Assembly (NCBI GenBank): GCA_037447655.1
Contig: JBBHKE010001100.1
Location: 126,001 to 186,000 of the forward strand
DNA length: 60,000 nucleotides
Origin: Zygnema cylindricum
Taxonomy: Eukaryota; Streptophyta; Zygnematophyceae; Zygnematales; Zygnemataceae
Reading direction: 5' to 3'
Below the pieces are notes generated by a model. That model was not told the origin of the DNA. It did not search any database and saw only the letters and a list, made by a program, of their open reading frames with translations. This document shows positions 32,997-44,328 of this stretch, piece after piece. A program made the translations under genes and the position numbers. Each line of letters starts with the position of its first letter. Position 1 is the stretch's first letter.

Positions 32997-35980
32997 ATGT
33001 TTGGGCGAATGCCTAGTAAGAAGAGTGACAATTCCAAGTATTATGACATTCTTGGAATTGCCAAGACTGCATCTCCGGATGAGATAAAAAAGGCATATAG
33101 GAAAGCAGCAATAAAGGAGCATCCTGATAAGGGTGGTGATCCGGAGAAGGTTTGTAATCTTTCACTTGATGATCTGCTTTGCAGGGAATAAGTTTCATAG
33201 TTTCGTCCTTTTAACCATGCATCGGCAATAGTTTTTTGGAAAGTTCTATTTCTGCAATCTTAGATCCTTGTTCGTAAGTCGACATATGCAAGCAACTTTT
33301 AACCATAGTAAGGGATTCTGGTGGGAAAAAGTGGAATGCAACAGGCTGATGCCTGCTGATTTATTGCTGTGAGGTTTTCTATGTCTGGATGTGACAGTTC
33401 AAGGAAATTGCTCAGGCTTACGAAGTCTTGAGTGATCCAGAGAAACGTGAGATTTATGATCAATATGGAGAGGATGCAATTAAGGAGGGCATGGGTGGAG
33501 GTGGAGGTGGACATAGTCCATTTGACATTTTTGAGTCACTCTTTGGTGGTGGAGGTGGTGGATTCGGTGGCTCGTTTGGAGGTATGCTTGTCATGTATAC
33601 TTTCTTTTGTTTGTCTGGTCTGATGTCTAGGCTTCAGTTTATATCACAAACCTACTTTTTTGTGTCGTTCTTGTTCCTTAACGGTTTAAATACAGAATTA
33701 GAGAGAACAAGTCTAGCTTGTACTCTCTCTCTTTTTTTTTTTTCACTCTTTTAACTTTTTGTTTCACTTATGTGGTGGTCATTGTGCCTAGGCTTGTATC
33801 GCTTAATTGTTTAGTGCAATGACTTTGGCAGGTGGTGGTCGAAGTCGCCGCGCAAGAAAAGGAGAGGACGTCGTGCATCCTCTGAAAGTATCTTTGGAGG
33901 ATTTGTATAATGGAACATCAAAGAAGCTGTCGTTGTCAAGGAACATTTTGTGCCCTAAGTGCAAAGGGTGAGTGAAATTTGTTGTCCGACTTTTGAAAGT
34001 CTTCAGGTATTTAATTTAGTGTCGGTACATAGGGATATATTTCAGCTGCTTTTTGCGAGGATAAAAAATGCTATCTTTTTTTATGTTCTTGTATATGTTC
34101 ATGCTTGTGTGATCACTAAGTCTGTGAGTACTTTTTCTATGACTTGTGTATATTTTTGTTTGGTGTTTCTATATGTGACTTTTGGTCGGTGTTCTGCGAT
34201 GGTTTGTGGTTATTGACTCCTCTTCGGTGTTTATGTGAACAGGAAAGGATCAAAATCTGGTGCCTCGAGCCATTGTGCTGGCTGTCAGGGGTCTGGAATG
34301 AAGGTGTCAATACGTCAATTAGGCCCCAATATGATTCAGCAGATGCAACATGTATGCCCGGATTGTCGAGGATCAGGTGGGAAATTTAATTTAGTTTGTT
34401 TAGGGAATTTTGTTATCTGGTATTCTTAGGAATTTTGTCTGGTTCGCTTAGGTTATGTGCTAGTTTAGGATTTGTTATTTTTCTGTATTTCTAGAAAGTG
34501 TCTATTTTCTGGTTAGTTGCTGTTTGGTTTACGATGGGTTATCTTTTTGGTTTGTTTAGGAAGTGTGTGTTTTTCATCCTGTCCGTGTAAAGAGAGCTTT
34601 TTATCTTGTTTGTTTAGAAATTGTGCTTTTAGTTAAGTTAGTAACTATCTTGAAGGTCCTGTTTTTAAAGTGATGTTGTCAGTTGATGGTTTGATTTTCA
34701 AATCCGAAAGAAGATCGTTGAGACATTATTTTCCTATGTTCAATCTTTTTTAATCGTAGTACTTAATTTCAGGGGTTATTTTTGAATTCTACTCTCACTT
34801 CTTTATTTCTTTTATATGGACAGGTGAGACAATTAGTGAGAAGGACAAGTGTGGACAATGCAATGGTGAGAAGGTGGTTCAGGAGAAGAAATTTTTGGAA
34901 GTGCATGTGGAGAAAGGAATGCAGCATGGTCAGCGTATCACATTCCAAGGGGAAGCAGATGAAGCAGTAAGTCTCGATATCAGAATGCAATTTCATTCAG
35001 CTACTCTACTGGATTTTCAAGGCTTGCCTGGCTTAAATATTACTCCTCAGTTGCTATGATTATAAGGACTATGATTATCTCGAGGGCTGTTCACCTGCAT
35101 TGCATGCCTCAAAAGGATGCGCTTAACTGTGTATAAAAATCATACAGGTTGACTATATTGCTTTAATGACTGATATTTTTGTGGTGTCCAGCATTTGACT
35201 TAATTTCACTTGTGATGTTGTGCCTGTTTTACAGCCCGATACAGTCACTGGAGATATTGTGTTTGTTCTTCAGCAGAAGGAACACGCTAAGTTCAAGAGG
35301 AAGGGGGATGACTTGTTCACAGAGCATGTATTGACATTGACGGAAGCCCTTTGTGGCTTCCAGTTTTCTATAACTCACCTTGATGGAAGGCAGCTTTTGA
35401 TTAAATCCAGTCCTGGAGAAATTATCAAACCAAGTAAGTGTTCCCCCATTTTAAATTAATGGTTTTTCTGGATTGGTGTCTTGCCGTAGTCCGGAGAAGA
35501 CCTGTTAGATGTGTCCTTACATGTGTCTATCTTTTCTGTTCAGTCTGGATAGAGATAGTGTGTTAAGTGTTTTCTTTCGGTGTTTTGGAAATGTTCTTTT
35601 GGAGTGCTTTCGTCAACTCAGGAGTTTGTATGTCTTCTTAACATCGTTTTTCCCGTTTTCCAGAACAATTCAAGGCTATCAATGATGAAGGTATGCCAGC
35701 CTATCAAAAGCCTTTCATGAAGGGCCGCTTGTATATTCAATTCAATGTGGAATTCCCAGAGTCAGGTTCTCTGAGTGTGGAGCAATGCAAACTTTTGGAG
35801 ACTGTTCTTCCTCCAAGGCCCACTTCTTTGACTGATATGGAGTTAGATGAATGCGAAGAGACGACTATGCATGATGTTAATATTGAGGATGAAATGAAGC
35901 GAAAACAACAGGCGGCTGCCGAGGCTTATGATGATGATGAGGAGGGAGCTGGACCTCGTGTCCAGTGTGCTCAGCAGTAA
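32997..35980 (+). CDS. DNAJ: DnaJ/HSP40 type A co-chaperone, farnesylated plant type
   Basis: Exons 32997-33149, 33398-33581, 33832-33967, 34243-34376, 34824-34966, 35235-35433, 35664-35980 (GT-AG) give 421 residues, the usual length of plant ANJ1/AtJ2/AtJ3 proteins. It stimulates Hsp70 ATPase and delivers unfolded clients in the cytosol. Seen in order: J domain about 14-76 with HPD at 42-44; a [13 protein letters not shown] junction; Gly/Phe-rich region 83-115; four zinc-binding repeats with cysteine pairs 153/156, 169/172, 196/199 and 212/215 ([32 protein letters not shown]); the C-terminal substrate-binding region with [20 protein letters not shown]; an acidic tail; and a final CAQQ that is a CaaX farnesylation signal in this family. 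The exon 6/7 join is set by the phase-1 split codon that restores [12 protein letters not shown]. The ATG has A at -3. Confidence 0.97.
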
Positions 35981-37657
35981 AAAAAAAGATTGGTTTTAGA
36001 ATTTGGGAGATATGAAAGTAGTTTTTAAAAATGATTCGTTTGTCATGGGACGGGGCAAGATCTCTAGTAGGTGCCTGTCTGAAATTAGTAGTCAAAAGGG
36101 TTTAAAAGGTGCGTGTATCGAATAGCTCTCAAGGATCGTGGAAAAAGTGTGTGAAGAGATCGAGGCTGTGGAGGGTGGTTATTGAATTGACATTATTTCA
36201 CTGCAGTGATAAAAGCTGCAAGGATATTGATGATATAGGCAGGGATTTAATGCAAAAGATCATATTTTTAGGTCATCTGTAAAACTTTCTTTTTCTAAAA
36301 CTCTCTTTTTTCTAAAGGGTTGCCGTCGTTGTGGGTTTGTTACATTCGGTTACGATATGTTTTTACGCTGTCTAGTATAGTACTACGTGACAAGCTATTT
36401 GATTGGCATAATGATTTTGGCCTGCTAAGGCACAAGCAGTGGGCCTTTGTACTGATACTCAAGTATTGAAAGCGATAACCAATGGCAGAAGTTTGGATTA
36501 TCTGCACCATTTTTTTTGTTTCAAATCTTCCAAATTTTGTTCAGCTTATGCATGACTCCTTAACATTTTCTTATATGAGAGGTACTTGTGAAATATGGAT
36601 TATGAGTCTGGTTCTAAAATTTGACTATTTGGTATGTTATGATAGTGTGTTTTTATTTGCAGGTTTGTTGAGTATTTAGAATTTGACTCATGTTGGTTTG
36701 TTATGTACCGAGTCCTTGGGTTTGTGTCAGGTAATTTGGTGTTGTTTTGGGCTTGTTTTATTATGGAGATGCCTTATGTTTAAAGAGACCCTGAAACTGT
36801 GTTCGTTTTTGCTGTGAGGGGTGTTTTATTGTTTTTCAACATTTTAACTGGGACTTTTTCATGGGTTGACTCCGTCTTTGTGACGCTTGCGACTAGGCGC
36901 CTCTTAACTGAATGAGTCGTCCACAGCAGCAAAGTATTGTGTATGGTATATCAGTATGCTTAACTGGTATTTGTAGATTCTTTTGACTCCTAAGGCCTTC
37001 CTGGCCTCCAGCCACAGAATATTTATAGCAACATTAAATAGAAAAATGGAGTCGGTATGCACAGATGTCAAATTTAAGAAAATGGATGCAGGATTACTGT
37101 ACACTGGCCATTGTTGCTGATGTGATTGTCGGTTGTGGAGGAATTGCTGGGACAAACAACGTCAATAAAGGTGAAGCAATTAGTCTACTCTCTAAACATA
37201 GTTCTATTGAGACTGAATTGCTTAAATAATTACTTCTGAAAAAAGGTTACAAATGTGCAGTAAACATGAGTGATGAAGGAGACAGTGTGTGTTCAACCAT
37301 GCTGCAACATTTCGATGATGTTTTGGAGTCGTTCAGGGAGATCTGTCGCTCTCCCATCAGATGGACTAATTATTTATGGCTTTTATCACAGGAGAGAGAA
37401 CAAAACTGTGCAGATGGTGCCGAAATTCATGACGTCACTTTGTTATACAAACTGGTTTGTGGAAAAAATTATGTTATCCAAACTGTATCTACCGAAAAGA
37501 AAAATTAGCGTAATTGCAGGTTCTGTTCAACTGGAAAAACGTACGCACAATGTGGATAATCTTGACTCCGTACGGTTACAGACGCGAATGCAAAGTCCGT
37601 CCAAAAATAGAATTCGGACTGCTGCAATTTGCTGCGCGGTACATCTGCCCGTCCTAC
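35981..37657. other. DnaJ 3' flank, no further gene called
   Basis: T-rich 3' flank. A frame with ATG at 37268 (MKETVCVQPCCN or, in the neighbouring frame, MSDEGDSVCSTMLQHFDDVLESFREI) is open for about 80 residues but belongs to no recognised family, and is not called. Confidence 0.5.
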
Positions 37658-38222
37658 TACACCGCCAATCGCTATTAGCGTAGTGTACGCTAATTCCGTC
37701 CCGCTTTTTTTTTTTTTTATTCTCCATTAGCGTAGTTCATTCTTTTTTTTTCTTTACTCTATTTAGGGTTAATTTTGTAGTACCGTACAAAATGGAAGTA
37801 CGCTATCAGTTAATTAGTGTGGTGTACGGAAAGTGTCAGACCGTACAAAACTGTACCTTTCTAAGCGAAAAAGTATAATTAATGAGTTTTAGTAGCCGCG
37901 GACGCATGAGAATGTGCGCTCTAAAAAGGGGGTCTAATCGGGTTGTCAAATATCACGTTCGCACATATTCGTCCAGCAACCACGTTTCGACTGTGTGAAC
38001 GTACGATTTGTGTACGATTTGTCAGATTTTGTACGAATACCTATAATAGTGTAAGCATGTTTGCAACCGACATTTTTTTTTTTCAAAGACCCAAATTATA
38101 ATTATTAAACAATTAGAATGTATGTTTTTTTTCAAAATTTTCAAATTCTTAATTAGCGTAAACCACGGTAATTTTTCATGTACGCTAAAGAAACGTCTAC
38201 GCTAATAGCGATTGGCGGTGTA
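37658..38222 (+). mobile_element. TA-flanked MITE, family C (565 bp)
   Basis: Starts TACACCGCCAATCGCTATTA and ends AATAGCGATTGGCGGTGTA. Near-identical over its length to the interrupted copy at 44837-46124, and provides the empty site for the insertion in that copy (AAACAATTAGAATGTATG at about 38106-38123). Confidence 0.92.
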
Positions 38223-38235
38223 CAGTACAGTACAG

Positions 38236-38455
38236 TACATCGCTGGTCGTTTTTAGTGTTAAAGTTTTTTTCACCACTTAAATCATTTTTCTTTCGTGCA
38301 CACTTGTCGGATTGTTAATCCGATGCTGCTATTGCGAGGTAAAATTCTCACTTTCTAATTGCCGGTGTCTGACAATCCGACAAGTGTGCACGGAGAAAAG
38401 ATGTTTACGTGCCAAAAAAAATTATAACACAGAAGTAATAACGATGAGCGGTGTA
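38236..38455. mobile_element. TA-flanked MITE, family A (220 bp)
   Basis: Starts TACATCGCTGGTCGTTTTTA and ends AACGATGAGCGGTGTA. Inner blocks GTGCACACTTGTCGGATTG and the inverted ACAATCCGACAAGTGTGCAC make a strong hairpin. Separated from the preceding element by CAGTACAGTACAG. A further lone right end (AAAACGATGGGCGGTA) follows at about 38504-38520. Confidence 0.85.
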
Positions 38456-39088
38456 GCATTATTAACTATGATTTCGCATCAACGCTATTAAATCCTTACG
38501 CTAAAAACGATGGGCGGTATTCCTTGGCGCTAGGCTGACTGAGCAGTTACGGTAGGGGCCTTGCCCCGCATACGTCACAATACCGTTCTTTTGCGTAGCC
38601 CCAATTTCGTGCGAAATTGCGCGTGCGGAAGTTCCTCTGTAGAATCATTTTTTTTGGAAAATTCACAGATTCAATCCTAAAACAATAATTTGGACACGTG
38701 CCCGCTAAAAGTTTTAGATCGACGTAAAGTGAAAGTCATTCGGCAAAAATCCACAAATAAAAGTGCAAATCACGGAAAAAACATCTGATTGGCTCAAAGT
38801 AGTTCTCAGCTATTTCACATTTCCCAAGTATTCCATTAACATGTGTCAAGTTCTTTTATCTTTTCCCGTCGTTTCTGGATGCAGAAATTTCAATTCAGCC
38901 CGCGATCTTGGTAATACACGCGTCAAAAATTCACTGCGAGGCAATGCGATTCGATCTGATTCAGATTCGAAATTCTTCGCGTCGTAAAACCAGCTTTTAA
39001 CCAACAGACACATGCTCGTATCGTACGGTCAGAAGAACAGTACTGTACTGTACAGTACATGGACTTTGTGATCTACTGTACCGTACAG

Positions 39089-39149
39089 TACGCCGTGTAT
39101 CGTTGTTAGTGTTAAATGTTTTTTTCGTCACTAATCGCGATACACGGTA
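39089..39149. mobile_element. Minimal 61-bp MITE: two terminal repeats with almost no interior
   Basis: TACGCCGTGTATCGTTGTTA on the left and ATCGCGATACACGGTA on the right enclose only about 20 bp. Flanked on both sides by CTGTAC/GTACAG microsatellite-like DNA. Confidence 0.75.
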
Positions 39150-39327
39150 TGCTGTACTGTACCGAACTGTAAATCTGTAATGTACTTTACTGCAGAGTCC
39201 AGCTGGTTTTCCGTACAAAACAAGGGTCCAAACGGAGCCGATCGGACCAAGTACGGAACGGCCGAGATCTTCCTGTCCTATGATAACTGTGGGTTTGCAT
39301 TGCCATTATCTGGTGAAATTTGCAATT

Positions 39328-39337
39328 TCCCACATTG
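39328..39337 (+). promoter_or_regulatory. Plant-type upstream sequence element (USE) of the U1 gene
   Basis: TCCCACATTG differs by one base from the plant snRNA USE consensus TCCCACATCG. It begins 70 bp before the U1 5' end, the usual position. A weak TATA-like CTACAAA lies at about 39365-39371, where the TATA box of plant Pol II snRNA genes is expected. Confidence 0.75.
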
Positions 39338-39397
39338 CAAGTACTTGCGGCTTTGTTTCCAAGTCTACAAACTCTGGAGGAAACCTCAGATTACAGT

Positions 39398-39558
39398 ATA
39401 CTTACCTGGGCGGAGTCAATCCGTGATCAAGAAGGCGGATGGCCTAGGGTCAGGCGTGCCATTGCACCAAGGCAGGCCAACGCCCTAACACGCTGGTATT
39501 CCCAGTGATGTACGTCATAATTTGTGGCAGAGGGGGCCTGCGCTTGCGCGGCCCCTAC
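39398..39558 (+). ncRNA. U1: U1 spliceosomal snRNA
   Basis: About 161 nt, the normal U1 length. The 5' end ATACTTACCTG (39398-39408) is the invariant 5' splice-site pairing sequence. Next come stem-loop I and II sequences with the conserved GATCAAGAAGG (U1-70K loop, about 39423-39433), GGCCTAGG and CCATTGCAC (U1A-type loop, about 39460-39468), the Sm site AATTTGTGG at 39519-39527, and the closing stem-loop IV GGGGCCTGCGCTTGCGCGGC (39534-39553 region). U1 recognises 5' splice sites in pre-mRNA. All diagnostic parts are present without truncation and a USE sits upstream, so the copy may be active. The 3' end is estimated from the base of stem-loop IV. Confidence 0.95.
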
Positions 39559-41861
39559 AATAAATTAAAATTGGAGAACCAAATAAGGTGAATGGAGATA
39601 ATTCACTAATTGGCAAAGAAGCAATCTTTTGGCCTGTGCTAAAGGCGGTGGAACTATACGTCTACATCCGGCGATATTAAAATGAAAATGGTAGCTGCGA
39701 CCTCAAAAGTGCATATGCAAGCACCTCGCAGGTAATGATTAATCGTCACTTTTGAGACTAAAAACATTTTCGCTTAAAACGCTAAGGTTACTATAGGCAG
39801 CGGTACCTGTAAGTACACACCTACTTTTCAAAATAACACTAAAAATTTATGACTAAGTCTCAAAATTTGAAAATGCAAACTTTTGCTATAATATGCATGA
39901 ATTTTTCACTAGTATGCCAGGCACACTCGTCGATGAAAAAAAAAACAACAATGTACAAAAACTACACTTTACTTTAAATATAGTTGGCGACGGGTGAGTT
40001 TTAAAGAGTTTCCTTGCATAGTTTCAAAGGCGTGTAAAGGGTCACGATCTTTTCCATTCTTTATTTTTATTTTTATTTTTGGCGGCAAGTTTGATGCGTT
40101 AATGAATACAATGCCAATTGTTGTTTTCGCTAATGACACTATCTTGGTCGTAACTTCTTTTGGTCCAAAATCATAAAATTATGTTAGGAAACACTGATTA
40201 ATCGAATACGCAACAATCCAACATGCAGTTTTTGCACTACATTAGTAAGTTATATACATATGTCACATTAAAAACTAATAATTTTTTAACGTTAACAATA
40301 GTGAGAGACGTACTATTAAAACTTCTACGTATATTAAACAACTTACGAGATTTTATTTATATACGGTTTTTACCACTTCGTGAATGTTTTTGTTTTGTAT
40401 ATTAAAAAAGTACAAACATGTGTGGTACGAGATAGTAAGTGGGTAGACATAAAAAAAAAAAGTCATCATCTCGATCAAATTACGATGTTGAACATATATT
40501 ATAAAGGGACGAGAGACCTCGAAAACTGTAGGACGATCTCGTGCTATTCCATTCACCATCCATTTTTGCAATATGTATATATATATATTGTCACATAATG
40601 TATGGAGATACATTTAGAGATATATCATAAAATATGTTTTTATTATCTTTTTACTTCCGAGCTATGTTGCAACCATTTAAAAAGCTAATAGGAGAAACGA
40701 TAATTCATCTTTTTTTCGCTCTATGTAAGGGCGAATGTACAATCACCACGTCATGACAGTTGTTGGTTAAGGATGGCGACCATGTGCACAACGATAAAGA
40801 AATTAGCTTTCAAATTGAAACAATAAATTAAAAAAAATGAAACTTTTAAGCCATTTACCTTGTTATTTTTCTTTATGTTGACAAACCTTGAGGTTTGTAA
40901 ACAATATTGTCGTTCTGCAAGCAAACCTCAACTTGTAAGAACATATGGACTGACGAATTTCATACACTAACACAAATTATACCCCACAACAAATTTACAC
41001 CGACACGAGGGGTCAATTTTTAAGATTCAGACCCGATCGTCTATCATGATTTACTTTAAACACTTGGCGGTAAAATTCACAAGGACCAGGAAAATTGCAT
41101 TTAGATCGGTTAAACCCTTTTCAATTTCGGCACGTACTTCTAAGGCGACATTTCGACAAAACATGCGATATCAAGTAATACTTTATGTTAACCCGTTTAA
41201 GCCATCGAAGTCGGGTGGCTTGCAATAGCTTACGTTAAAGGGGATTAAGAAACTAACTGAACATTACCCTTATGATCGAAAAGTAAACTGAACTATAACG
41301 AGCTCATTGAAGCGTATTGGACACAGTGGCTGCATCTATCATGTGCATGCTACCGTTCGAGGTTGTAGGGCGTGAGCGTCACATACCATTTTGTACATTT
41401 CACAAGTGTTTTTGCAAGTTGTCTTCAAAAATTCCCAACTTGTAGTATTTTAAAGTGCCTTATTATATGGGTGAAAGCCATCGTTGCAAATTGTTGACTT
41501 TGTCGATATGCTAGGTCTTAAGACTACAATTTGCCTCAACAATACTAATAAGGACACTTTATTTAATTTATTGCATAGAACATATGAGCACTAACGAAAC
41601 ATGTTTGACACTGTTTTTTAAGCTACATGATTAGAGTATAGTTGATCACTTTTAATATTTGAATATACTTAAAATAAATTAAATTTACGAATTTTATATT
41701 TCTACAGTATATTTTAATCCGTCGCATTGCAGTGTCGTAAAAAGGAATTTGTGCAGTTGCAATCATCTAATCTGCGGCTGTGAATCTATGATCAAAGTTT
41801 CCCGTTGCGTCAAAGCTTTTGGTTTTTTGAAGCGCTGCATTACGCTGAAAGGACGAACAAG
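39559..41861. other. AT-rich intergenic DNA, no gene seen
   Basis: No coding frame or RNA gene is supported. Local AT-rich runs at 40570-40640 include ATATATATATA. Confidence 0.5.
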
Positions 41862-41869
41862 ATTACGAG
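41862..41869. repeat. 8-bp target site duplication, left copy
   Basis: ATTACGAG immediately before the hAT-type element, repeated exactly at 42751-42758. An 8-bp duplication is the hallmark of the hAT superfamily. Confidence 0.95.
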
Positions 41870-42750
41870 TAGTGTTGTGTATCGGTAAGGATTTGCCGAT
41901 AACCGATATGAACCTTTTTTCGGGCACCCGATAATCGATATATTTGTACGATATATCGTTATCGGTCTTATCGCCGATAAGTAGCCGATAATATCGACTA
42001 CTTATCGGCGATAATGCCGATAACGATAACTATCGGCGATAACTGTACGAGCCGTAAAGATAAATGTACGGCATGTACACTCAACGGTACGTGTTATTCC
42101 CTCGACGCGCCCTACTCACAACCCCTGAGGTACCTACATATCATATCATTTGTACAAGCCGAAAGTACAGTAGCCGGCATAAGATGTGTACGGCTTTAGT
42201 ACGGCTCCAGTTAAAACGATGTACCTTTCACATCCGACGCCGTGGCTTTGTCCCTTTATTTTTTGGGATCCACTGGAAACCTGCCACGTGTCAATCCATC
42301 GGCATTTTTGGCAAAAGCCGCCAAAAAGCCATTTCGAGATGCCAGCGCTCACGCTGACCGTCCGCTCGTATTTTCTAATTGAATGTCGTCCGTTCGATTC
42401 CGCAGCGAGCAGAATGTTATTTTGCATCCGTTGTACTTTGTGTCCGCCGTCTTTTTACCGTTCCATGATAATCAGCTTATTCGTACAATTTCGTAGGTTC
42501 CCGTAAAATTTATGTTCAGTTAACCGCCCAAAAAGTACTACAAAGTGCAACGTATTATTTCGTCAAATTCCGTACATTTCCCGTAAAAATCGTACATTTC
42601 AAGTAAATTTACCGTTCAGTTTACCGGACAGAAGCACTCCGGACAGAAATACAGAAAGTACAAATATATCGGGAACGCTGACAGTTCGATAACCGATAAC
42701 TATCGGTATATGTGTTATCGCGATAAGTTTTTTACCGATACACAACACTA
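41870..42750 (+). mobile_element. Non-autonomous hAT-type DNA transposon, copy 1 (881 bp)
   Basis: Perfect 19-bp terminal inverted repeats TAGTGTTGTGTATCGGTAA, with the T-A-x-x-G pattern of hAT ends, and an exact 8-bp target duplication ATTACGAG. Subterminal regions contain many CCGATAA/TTATCGG motifs (about 41890-42045 and 42690-42735), which in hAT elements act as transposase binding sites. No transposase frame: the frames inside (for example 42064-42357) match no hAT transposase. Perfect ends and duplication indicate a recent insertion. Confidence 0.95.
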
Positions 42751-42758
42751 ATTACGAG
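42751..42758. repeat. 8-bp target site duplication, right copy
   Basis: ATTACGAG, identical to 41862-41869. Confidence 0.95.
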
Positions 42759-43032
42759 TATCATCTAGAGTTTTTTGATTGTTGAATACACTTTTAGAAA
42801 GTTCAATTTTTGACTGTCCGATGGTTGTTACGGACCTTCGAGATTAATTTCCATACTGGTTTTTATTCCCCAATTTTCTAAGCAGCTGTCGAAAAATCTT
42901 GAGTCCACATTGTACAGTTTCTAAAAATCTATGGGTACATTCTGGTCGGTTTGTCGGCAGCTTCGAAAGACACTATCGCATTCAACGCTTTCAATTCTAA
43001 ATGGAAATTAAATACGCCATAAAGTGTAAGAT

Positions 43033-43062
43033 ACCACAGTACAGTACAGTACAGTACTGTAT
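43033..43062. repeat. CAGTA microsatellite
   Basis: Several consecutive (A)CAGTA units ending ACTGTA, similar to the spacers found between head-to-head MITEs. Confidence 0.8.
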
Positions 43063-43101
43063 TCTGAAAACAATCAAACATATATTGTAAGCGGACTACA
43101 G

Positions 43102-44150
43102 TACACCGTGAATCGTTATTAGCGTATAGAAATTATTAGTGTATATAATGAATTAGTGCCATGTACTCTAATTTGTGTATCAATACCATTTTCAAAAAAA
43201 TGTTTAATTGTAATTTCTCCATAACGCTGATTTGGGTATACATTAGTGTTATGTATCGGTAAAAAACTTATCCCGATAACACCGATACCGATAGTTATCG
43301 GTTATCGAACGGTCAGCGGTCCCGATTTATTTGTACTTTCTGTACTTTCAGTCCGGAGTGCTTTCTGTCCTGTAAACTGAACGGTAAATTTACTAGAAAT
43401 GTACGGTTGTTTACGGGAAATGTACAGAATTTGACGAAAAAATACGTTGCACTTTGGAGTACTTTTTGGGCGGTTAACTGGACATAATTTTTACGGGAAC
43501 TTACGGAATTGTACCGATAAACTGATTATCATGGAACGGTAAAAAGACGGTGGACACAAAGTACAACGGATGCAAAATAACACTCTGCGCGCCGCCGGAA
43601 TCGAACGGACGACATTCAATGAGAAAATACGAGTGGACGGTCAGCGTGAGCGCCGGCATCTCGAAATGGCTTTTTTGGCGGCTTTTGCCAAAAAAGCCGA
43701 TGGATTGACACGTGGCAGGTTTCCAGTGGATCCCAAAAAATAAAGGGACAAAGCCACGGCGTCGGATGTGAAAGGTACATCGTTTTAACTGGAGCCGTAC
43801 TAAAGCCGTACACATCTTATGCCGGCTACTGTACTTTCGGCTTGTACAAATGATATGATTTGTAGGTACCTCAGGGGTTGTGAGTAGGGCGCGTCGAGGG
43901 AATAACACGTACCGTTGAGTGTACATGCCGTACATTTATCTTTACGGCTCGTACAGTTATCGCCGATAGTTATCGTTATCGGCATTATCGCCGATAAGTA
44001 GTCGATATTATCGGCTACTTATCGGCGATAAGACCGATAGCGATATATCGTACCAATATATCGATTATCAGGTCCCCGAAAAAAGGCCCATATCGGTTAT
44101 CGGCAAATCCTTACCGATACACAACACTACTAATAACGATGCGCGGTGTA
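43102..44150. mobile_element. TA-flanked MITE interrupted by hAT-type copy 2
   Basis: Left end TACACCGTGAATCGTTATTA at 43102; right end TAATAACGATGCGCGGTGTA at 44150. Between them the hAT-type element 43244-44129 is inserted close to the right end; the MITE itself would be about 163 bp. Confidence 0.8.
43244..44129 (-). mobile_element. Non-autonomous hAT-type DNA transposon, copy 2 (886 bp), inverted
   Basis: Ends TAGTGTTATGTATCGGTAA (one mismatch) and TTACCGATACACAACACTA. Nearly identical to copy 1 read on the opposite strand over long stretches. No matching 8-bp duplication is visible (GTATACAT left, CTAATAAC right), unlike copy 1. Confidence 0.92.
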
Positions 44151-44328
44151 CTTTGATCAGCGACTGTCCGATGACATTTAATTCTCTATCGAACGATGTG
44201 CAACTCAACCTTGTTACTTTTTTTTTTCATTTTGCGACCAATACAATATGGGTCTTAAGGTCATATTGTATGTTTTGCGTATGGGCCTACTTTCACCTAC
44301 TTTTGAACTATGGTTTGAACAATTGAAC

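Noticed and set aside
37266-37508. ATG frame MSDEGDSVCSTMLQHFDDVLESF... of 80 residues
   Set aside because: No recognised family, no supporting neighbouring exons, and the length is within chance for this AT-rich DNA. It could be an exon of an unknown gene; transcript data would decide.
42064-42357. Open frame in hAT copy 1 that is also present in copy 2 (43501-43935)
   Set aside because: It is conserved only because the DNA copies are near-identical; the frame has no transposase motifs and differs in length between the copies.
42390-42402. GTTCGATTCC, similar to a tRNA B box, inside the hAT-type element
   Set aside because: No A box, acceptor stem or cloverleaf around it; a single short match is not evidence for a tRNA or SINE.
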